Source of the DNA: Epichloe hybrida
Taxonomy: Eukaryota > Ascomycota > Sordariomycetes > Hypocreales > Clavicipitaceae
Assembly (NCBI GenBank): GCA_019022495.1
Contig: JAFEKR010000002.1
Span: 1 to 64,000 of the forward strand
DNA length: 64,000 bases
Direction of reading: 5' to 3'
Shown here: positions 56,994 to 64,000 of the stretch, in pieces
How positions within the stretch are numbered: position 1 is the first letter of the stretch
Layout of the letters: each line of letters begins with the position of its first letter
Made by a program: the position numbers and the translations under genes
The notes under the pieces: model-generated
Database searches by the model: none
What the model was told of the DNA's origin: nothing
What the model saw: the letters and a program-made list of their open reading frames with translations, nothing else

Positions 56994-59059
56994 ATGGCAT
57001 CTGCAAGCCACAGTTCGATGTCAAGCCTCGCAGGACAAGCCGAAAGTTAGTTGCAGGAGTGCCGGAGAAAGTCGTCGTTGCTGTCCCCCCCCCCTCCTCC
57101 GCTGCGTGAGGAGTAGTCACTGATCAAAATGTAGACCAAGGACAAATCTCGGGCCAAGCTCTGGACACAGTACGAAGCCTCAACGCGAGAGATGCGGCAG
57201 CAGAATACAGCCTGGAATCCATGTCCATGCCCATGCCCACGGGCTACGGCGATGGCGTCCTTTCTCAAATCCGATCCAGAACACGCAGCCCCGCGGACCA
57301 CACACTGATCAGCTGGGAGGTGGACGATCCCGAAAATCCACACAACTGGTCAACGGTAAGTTGACGACGAGGGAGAGGCCCCATGCCGCAAGTCGCACAT
57401 ACTTGCTCCGAGGTTCAGACCCCCCCCCCCCCCGTGCTAAACGAACCCCAAACAGCTCAAGAAATCCTTCGTAGTCTTCGTCACAGTCATGCTGGTCCTC
57501 AACTCGACCATGTCGTCGTCCCTTCCGAGCATGGCCATCCCAAGCATCACGGCCGAGTTTGGCATATCGTCGCCCACGGAAAACGTCCTGCCCATCAGCG
57601 TCTTCCTGATCGGCTACATCTTCGGCCCGCTGATCTGGGGTCCGCTCACAGAGCATTTTGGTCGACGCAACCTGTCCGTCACGACGTTTGCCTTCTTCTC
57701 CCTGTTCACGCTGGCCTGTGCCCTCGCCCCCAGCTGGGAGTCGTTTCTGGTCTTTCGAATGTTCTGCGGTGCTTGTGCTGGAGCACCAATCGCCATTGTC
57801 GCGGGGATCCTGGCGGATGTGTTTGGCGAGCACAGGACGAGAGGGAGGGCATATGCCATCTTCATGTGTGTACGTTTTTTTTCTGGCGACCCCCTTCCCC
57901 TTTCTTTCACCCATCAAGTAGGTTCGTCGAGACAGCGCTAAACTTTTTTTTCTTTGCATGATTTCACCCATCATAGGCTACGACGTGGGGGCCGCTGTTC
58001 GCCCCGATCGTGTCAGGGTACACATCTACCACCATCGGCTGGCGATGGACATTCTGGGTCGGCCTCATCTACGCCGGAGTCACGTTCTGCATCGTCATCT
58101 GGCTGCCCGAGACTTTTGGCCCAGTCCTGCTTGCCCGCCGCGCACAAAAGATGCGCGAGGAGAAGCCCGCCCTGCGCGTCGTTGCGCCGCGCGAGCTTGA
58201 AGAAACGAGCATCAGACAGCTGCTCACCGTCGTCATCACGAGGCCGATTCGCATGCTGGCCTCTGAGCTCATTGTCACGGCCTCGTGTGCCTACCTGGCC
58301 CTCGTGTATGCCATCTTCTACATGTCCTTCCAGGCATTCCCCATCATATTCCGGGACCTGTACGGCCTCAGCCCCGGTAACACGGGTCTGACATACCTCC
58401 CCGTCGGGGCGGGGGGCGGACTCAGCCTCTGCGTATTCTGGTACTGGGACAAGGTGCTGGCGAGGGCCCAGCAGCGCGGCACGCCATGGGCCAAGCGTGA
58501 GGAGTTTCGTCGTCTGCCGCTCGCGGTCCTCGGAGGCCCGCTCTTCGTTGCATCCCTTTTCTGGCTGGGCTTCAGCGCCAGGACGTCTGTCCCCTTTGCT
58601 GTGCCCATGCTGGCGGGAATCCCGTTCGGCATGGGCTATTTGCTCATCTTCATGGCCCTGCTGAACTATCTGACGGACTCGTACGAAATGTTTGCGGCGT
58701 CGGCCAACGCGGCTGCGTCGTGCTGTCGGTCCATCTTGGCCGTGGTGCTGCCCCTGGCGACGACACGCATGTTTGAGCAGCTCGGGATAGCGGGCGCGTG
58801 TGCCCTCATCGGCGGCCTGAGCGCCGTCATGTGCGCGATTCCCTTCATCTTCATCTGGAAGGGGCCGAGCATTCGGGCGAGATCGAAATTCTGCATCGCG
58901 CTGCGGGAGCAGAAGGAGGAGATGCAGAGGCGGGCGGATCATGCCCAGCGGGCGAGGGCGGAGAGGGCGCAGGCAAGAGAGAAGCAAGCAGGAGGCGAAG
59001 GAAGAGGCCCGGTGTCGGTATCGATGTCGAGGGCGTGCCCGGGATATCGTGGTGTTTGA
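56994..59059 (+). CDS. MFS transporter, DHA1/polyamine-transporter-like
   Basis: A 589-residue, 12-helix drug:H+ antiporter-1 family transporter, nearest in type to fungal Tpo polyamine/drug exporters. Exons 56994-57045, 57135-57355, 57456-57869 and 57977-59059. The first exon (MASASHSSMSSLAGQAE) starts at ACCATGG and joins a frame with no other early start except 57221. Landmarks: DPENPHNWSTLKKSF before helix 1, the loop 2-3 motif GPLTEHFGRRNL, RMFCGACAGAPIAIVAGILADVF, and GPLFAPIVSGYTSTTIGWRWTFW (antiporter motif C region). A cytoplasmic central loop and a long charged C-terminal tail rich in Arg/Ala/Glu complete it. Substrate unknown. Confidence 0.9.
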
Positions 59060-59249
59060 AACAATAGTTTCTGGGGCCCGGGGCGGCGACCAGGATATGA
59101 TGATGGTTGCATGAGAAGTTGCTGGAGAAGGGGAGTTTCAACGCCGTATTAATCTAGCACATGTACGCCATCTCGGTACGCCATCTCGGATGGTTATTTC
59201 TAGCTGGTCGCAATGGCTCATCGTCTCCAACCATGTCATGTCTGCTGCC
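59060..59249. other. short convergent gap
   Basis: 190 bp between the MFS stop and the stop of the Cys/His-module gene, so the two 3' UTRs probably overlap. Confidence 0.5.
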
Positions 59250-60785
59250 TCACGTGAACATCACCTGCCTCTTGTGCCGCCAGCACATCGCATCGTTTTC
59301 CGAAACCAGGTTATCGCACCCCCTCCCGTATTTGCAATTATGGAAATCGCAGTACCCGTAGCCGTAGCCGTAGCCGTAGCCGTAGCCGTAGCCGTACCCG
59401 TGCCCGTGCGTGTGCGAATACGCCCCCTCTCTCTTTCGCAACCTGTGACATTCATCGACACAACACTTGTGCTTGACGCAGTAGCCGAAGCGTCCGAATC
59501 GTGCTTCGCAGCAGGAGCGGACCTCGCAAAGATGTTCTCCGCAGTACGACTTCCCCTTCTCCGCGGGCAGAGAACAGCCGTCTGCCTCGCACGTCCTGGA
59601 TGCGTCTTTGCACAGGCAACCCCGGCTTCATCAGCAAACCCTTGCTTCTCTCATCGGACCAGACGGACAGACGCCAATGAGTGGACTCACGTTCTCGGCA
59701 CACCCTCTGCGCAACGCCGTGCGCGACATGCCTCCTTCTCGAGCACCCATCTTCCTCGCATGTGCCGTGGCCGTCGCAGTAGCCATCTTCGCGCGCCCCG
59801 AGACGACCCCCCCCGGATTGTACGCATCTGTGTCTCCGGCAGTGCCCGCTGCCGTCGTTGCCCTCGGAGCACCCGTCGCGGACACAGGTGTGCTCCTCGC
59901 AGAAGAGCCCGCCAGACGGCCGCCTTCTCTCGCACCCGCCGTGCGAACACGCATGGCTCACGCAGTACGTGCCCTTTGCCGCCGCGATGCGCTCCCTGCA
60001 ACCGCCCGCCTCGCAGGTGTGCGTCGAGCAGTACGCGCCGTCTGGATCCCGGCGCGCTCGGGGACAGTGGCCCTCGCTGCACAGCTTGTGCTCTCGGCAT
60101 CTCCGCCCCGAGGCCTCCCCCGGCACGTAGCCGTGGCACGAGTCGACTTCGCACGTGTGCTCGAGGCAGAAACCGCCCGTCCCCGCCCGCTGAGCGCATC
60201 TCGGCACGGAGCACCTGTGTGAGGCGCAGTATCGGAGATCGGTGGCGTTGTCGAAGCATCGCTGGCCAGCGCAGTCCTCTTCCAGACACGTATCTGCCGG
60301 CAGTAAGCACGCCCTTCAGTCAAAACAGATACACATGCCGAGCAGTGGTGGAGGATACAGGTCGGACCACGGAAGTACACGCACGATATTCTTGGCAGAA
60401 GTTGTATTTGAGCGCATTGCCGTGCTTGACGGCCTGGGCGCACCTCTGGGGCCCGACCATGCCGGAGCAAAGAGTATCTGCCGTGACCCATCTCAGACCT
60501 TGCCATGAATGCAATGCAGAGGGAGCAGGATGTGTACTTACGGTTTCCGCAGAATTTTCCGGCGGGACCCTTCTCCCTGTCGCACACAATGTCGTTGTCG
60601 ACCTTCCGACACGTGTGGTACTGACAGTAGAGGGATACTACGCTTCGACCGGGCAGATCGAATGCCCAGGCTGGATGAGGACAGGTTTGGTTCCTTGCTG
60701 CGCACCGGGGGAGACATCTCGCGTCGATGATGGCGCCGTGGCGGGAGTAGTATGTCTTGGGGGAGTAGACCATATCTGCCGTCAT
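59250..60785 (-). CDS. unrecognised protein of tandem Cys/His modules
   Basis: Predicted 431 residues. Exons 60785-60542, 60477-60385, 60293-59691 and 59605-59250. The whole chain is a tandem array of about 15 modules of the form C-x2-H-x-C-x(3-4)-C-x(8-16)-[YF]-C. Examples are YCASHRC (135-140), FCLEHTC (154-160), YCSTHTC, YCVSHAC, FCEEHTC, YCGEHLC, YCVKHKC and YCDFHNC. Two or three modules deviate (one lacks its last Cys near 270; one has three residues between Cys and His at 109-113). All three introns are phase 1 and interrupt the His codon of a module. A Gly-Tyr run (about 383-398), encoded by a GGCTAC repeat, interrupts the last modules. No signal peptide or membrane segment is seen. 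The pattern suggests metal binding, but I know no named family. The last acceptor (AAAG) is the least certain. Confidence 0.72.
59352..59399. repeat. GTAGCC hexanucleotide repeat inside the Cys/His-module gene
   Basis: Six perfect GTAGCC units (59358-59393) with GTACCC variants at both ends. On the coding strand each unit adds one Gly-Tyr pair without changing frame. Confidence 0.85.
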
Positions 60786-61746
60786 GTTGTTCTCGATGTG
60801 AGTTTGAGACACGGACGAGGGTTTTTTTTTCAAAGAAAAAATTTAAATTGGTGGCGATTGCAAGAATCATCAACGTGACCAGAAGAGTTGTTACTTATCT
60901 ACTTTTCAAGAGCGGCTCCCGAGCTGTGGGAGAAGAATCTCGGTTTGCGGCAACTACCCGACCTCACACAAGTCGGTGGCCCAATCACGACGTTGGAATA
61001 GTCGACCAGGACGCCTTGAGACTCATCACGTACCACAGACTTGACTCGGCGAGAATGCAATTCTACATGGGTGTAACCCAATCAACTTCGCCCTCCGTGA
61101 GTGCCTCGCCAAGGCACGTGGTCCAACTTCGGAGAATAAGCCCTCGCTCGCACAAGGGTTTGCGCAACGCCCCAACTATTGGCCTACACGTTCATGTCTC
61201 ATTTCCTTGAAACAGCCATAATAGCATTGTATAAGTGGACGCGTGTTGTCTTGAAAGATGATGTATCATTCAGTGAGTAGTCGTCACAACACTGCTCATT
61301 AGATTCCTGGGGTGAAAAAAAAAACACACATGAAAAAAAAAAAAGAAGCACTTCCATGCTCCCGTGTACATTGGTATCATTGCTTCCGAGTTAAACACCA
61401 TGCCCAACCCAAGTGTCGCCGTAAACATTAGAAAAGTCGATACAAGACGTGACGTCTCCATGAGATGTAGAGAAATTCTCCCTTTCGCGCCGGTGGGCTG
61501 TGCATACCAATCCAAAAATCAAAATGTAAGAAAAGGAGCCCCGCGGGAGGCCAACATGAAATGATATTCGCCTGGTTGGTCAGTCGTAAGTCGTCCCAAG
61601 TAACTGCATTAGAAAAAAAAAAGAAGGGGGTGGAGGAGAGGGGGGTAGACAACGACTTGGTCGTCGTATTGGGCTTGAATTATGTGTCATGTGAATTAGT
61701 CCGTGAGCACCCCCCGTCTTGCGCGTCATGACGACAAGGCGTCGGC
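60786..61746. other. upstream region of the Cys/His-module gene
   Basis: About 0.96 kb between its start and the 3' end of the telobox-protein gene, both minus strand. A-rich runs occur near 61317-61344. No gene is supported. Confidence 0.5.
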
Positions 61747-64000
61747 TCATGATGCCAGCGTTTGTGCTACAACGGCCTGGAGACCTTCTAGGAGGGCTGC
61801 CTCTGCTGCGTTGTCGTCTTGCTCTTGCTCAAAGCCGGGAGCTTCGCTCTTGATGACTTCTTGTGGAGAAGTAATTTGAGGCGGCTGTTGATGTTGGTGT
61901 TGTTGCTGCTGCTGAGATGTCGGAGGAGCCGCAGCTGCAGCAGGGGCATGTGGCTGATGTCGAGCCTGTGTGGGCAAGGCGAGTGGCGATACCTGTGCTG
62001 ATACCTGTGCTGTGGCAGTGGGGGCGTTGATTTTCGCAGCCGTGGATGTTGGCCGTTGCTGGGCCGCGGGAATGTCAGATTGTTGACTTGCGGCTGGTTG
62101 CGCCGGACTTTGCCCATTCGTGGTTGGTCGCTGTGGTGTGGCAGGTGTGGCAGGTGTGCGCCCCGGCTCGGCTGCTTGCTGTTGTTGAGGTTGTTGAGGT
62201 TGTTGAAGCTGTTGTTGTGGTTCTTGTGGTTGTCGTGGTTGTTGTGCTGGATGCTGGACACTGTGCTGCTGGTGGTGCTGGCCCTGCGGTCGAGGAACTT
62301 GAGGCGGCAATTGCGCGTGAGGCCGTTGGAGTGCTTGAGAAGCTGGGGTGGCCATTGGCCTGGGGATGGAGATGGAGGCGTGGGTGTTCTGGCCCTCGGC
62401 GTCGTTGGTTTGGTGTTGATGGCCGACTTGGTGTTGCGCAGATGATGCAGCCTGAGGTGCAGTGGCGGCCTGCGCAGGAGTCGCGACGCCAGCTCCAGCT
62501 CCAGCTCCAGCTCCAGCTCCAGCTCCAGCCGCGCTCGCTGGGCCGACTGATGTCCGTGGCGGGTGTTGCAGGCCGCCCGCCAATGCCATGATGCCTTGCA
62601 ACTTGGCCTGGTCCTCCTCCGAGGTGAGGCGTGCCCTTTCCTCGGCCTCCTTGCGTGCTGCCTGTGTCGGCGCTCTCGTCTTGAGTTCGCCAGTGACAGC
62701 CTGCAGATAGTACGGCATTTCGGAATTGGTCTTTAAGAAGAAGAGCTTGAGGTTTCTGGCCTTGTCCTTCAGCTGTACCTGGGTTCTGTCCTTCAGTATA
62801 TCTGAAATCGTGCCGTTATGGCCAAACAGCGTCAGTATTTGGCTCCAATGTGGCCCTTTGACCGTGTCAAGACCAGCCATGAGAGCCTTTTCCTCTTCTT
62901 GCGTCCACGGCCGACGCGTTGAATGAAGGCCTTCTCGTCGAGTGTGCGCCGAGGATTTTGAAAGGGCGGCTTGCCGAGCCTTGTCATATAGTATTGCGCT
63001 GGAGAATGTCTGGTTGGGCGGTAGGGTCTGACCAGGTGCCAGGGGCTGTTGTGGTTCTGGGGGGGGTTGCGAATAGGTATGGTAGGGATTCTGTGCTTGG
63101 TGATGTTGTAATTGGGCCAGGTACGGCAAGTGAGAAGCCATGCTCTCCGCTGTTGATTCATGTTAGGAGCATTCCATCGCGCGTTGGCAAATTCTCGGCT
63201 TACACTTACTGGTACTGGTGGGCACCGTAGGCTGGAACGGAACAGGAGAGAGTCCATGCAGAGTCGTTTTGACGTAATTTGAAGTGCTTTCAGCGACGAG
63301 GGCCTCGAGCTCTTTATAATCTGTCATGTCGATTTTGCCGTTGGTTTGAACTGTAGTGCCTTCTGGCTTGCTTTCCGTATCGGCAGCTTGAGTCGACGTC
63401 TCCTCTCCAGCCAGCGCAGCTGCCGCGGCAGTCGAAGCTTCTTCCACCGCCGGCTCATCCGTCAACCCAGCCAAAGCATTTTGAACGAGTCCAGAGGCCG
63501 TCTTTTCGAAGAAAGAAGAAAGGTCGTCCATGTCGAGGTCTGTGTCACCTGTGTCACCCGTGGCTTCCAAGGTCGGGTCAGATTCAGTTTCGCGCTCTTC
63601 AAGCTTTATTGGTACGCCCAGCTTGTCACCCAGATCCGTCAATGATCCAAGCTTGCCGTTGGCGAAGTCAAGATAACTGCGCAACAGGTCCTCTGCAGGG
63701 TGCTTATCTCTCAATGCCGCAGGCTCAGCTTGCTCCTTGACCTCACATTGGAGAGTCTCTTTCCGCGTTTGTACCGAAGATACGAAGCTCTGATCGGCAG
63801 AAGTGAGTTCTCCGCCTCCGTGCTGCTCTTTCAGAATATCCTCTAATCCCTGTGTCAGAACCTCGCCAATGACTTCTTCCGACGGCTTCTCGGGCTGGTT
63901 CTCGACAAGAAATTCGATGGCTCTTTGAGTTTTTATACCGAGATACAATTCCGTCATACCAGGCGACAAGTCGGACAATTGGCACTGGAACAAGGCCAAA
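61747..64000 (-). CDS. TRF/Tbf1-like telobox Myb protein (5' part beyond the window)
   Basis: The last ~731 residues of a telomere-repeat-binding-factor-like protein; the gene continues past 64000. Exons >64000-63210 and 63149-61747, with a 60-nt intron (TCCTAACATG branch site, CAACAG acceptor) joining VPTST to [13 protein letters not shown]. The first part ([21 protein letters not shown]..) lies where TRF proteins have their dimerisation domain. The Myb/SANT domain is [27 protein letters not shown], with the telobox variant [16 protein letters not shown]. The C-terminus is a long Gln/Pro/Ala-rich tail. Telobox proteins bind TTAGGG-type repeats at telomeres or promoters. Which paralog this is (Tbf1, Teb1 or Taz1 type) cannot be settled from the part visible. 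Confidence 0.88.
62485..62530. repeat. AGCTCC hexanucleotide repeat in the telobox gene
   Basis: About seven AGCTCC units, giving an Ala-Gly run on the coding strand. Frame-neutral. Confidence 0.75.

Noticed and set aside
59190..60878. A 562-codon plus-strand open frame, the longest unbroken frame of the region
   Set aside because: It lies antisense to the Cys/His-module gene. Its sequence is Arg/Pro/Ala-rich low complexity without domains, while the minus strand shows a strict module pattern kept in frame across three well-formed introns.

Overview
The window is nuclear DNA of a filamentous ascomycete, most likely a sordariomycete close to the Hypocreales. The evidence is short introns (about 55-150 nt, longer in a few cases) with GTRNGT donors and CTRAC-like branch points, typical Pezizomycotina gene families, and an AT-rich transposon carrying the TpA-rich footprint of repeat-induced point mutation (RIP).

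Left end (1-10.4 kb): a tandem satellite with a 145-bp period (1-2230) runs into a coding-like fragment (about 2231-2464). It is followed by a complete but RIP-destroyed Ty1/copia retrotransposon (2610-10373) with 259/261-bp LTRs and a GGTTC target duplication. Nested inside is a 603-bp GC-normal element with 115-bp terminal direct repeats (4899-5501) and its own GAAAA duplication, which looks like a TRIM (terminal-repeat retrotransposon in miniature).

The rest is ordinary single-copy gene space, apart from a 7.6-kb gene-poor gap (20.7-28.3 kb) that contains a 475-bp MITE-like inverted-repeat element. In order the genes are: a GPATCH1-like spliceosomal G-patch protein (-), the polarity kinase Kin1 (+), the CCR4-NOT subunit Caf40/Rcd1 (+), a short-zipper bZIP factor (+), a CIA30 protein (+), a DUF1295 membrane reductase-like protein (+), fructose-1,6-bisphosphatase (-), Pex11 (+), an SR splicing protein with a 6-nt micro-exon (-), an Mdm1-type sorting nexin (-), the tRNA m7G methyltransferase Trm8 (-), homoserine dehydrogenase (-), a CCDC174-like protein (+), the Gcn4/CPC1 bZIP activator with a full translational-control leader (+), a GPI-anchored secreted protein (+), a DUF7702-type multispan membrane protein (-), an MFS transporter (+), an unrecognised protein made of about 15 Cys/His modules (-), and the 3' part of a TRF/Tbf1-like telobox protein that runs off the right edge (-).

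There is no biosynthetic cluster. Several genes share themes: RNA processing (GPATCH1, SR protein, CCDC174, Caf40, Trm8), and amino-acid metabolism with its control (HOM6, CPC1). The items most worth following are the Cys/His-module protein whose introns all cut the same codon of the repeat, the CPC1 leader with an AUG-less extended reading frame, the TRIM-like element with tRNA-type promoter motifs, the SR-protein micro-exon, and a dispersed TACGGAGTA motif. All splice models were built by hand from frame, splice-site and family considerations; none has transcript support.
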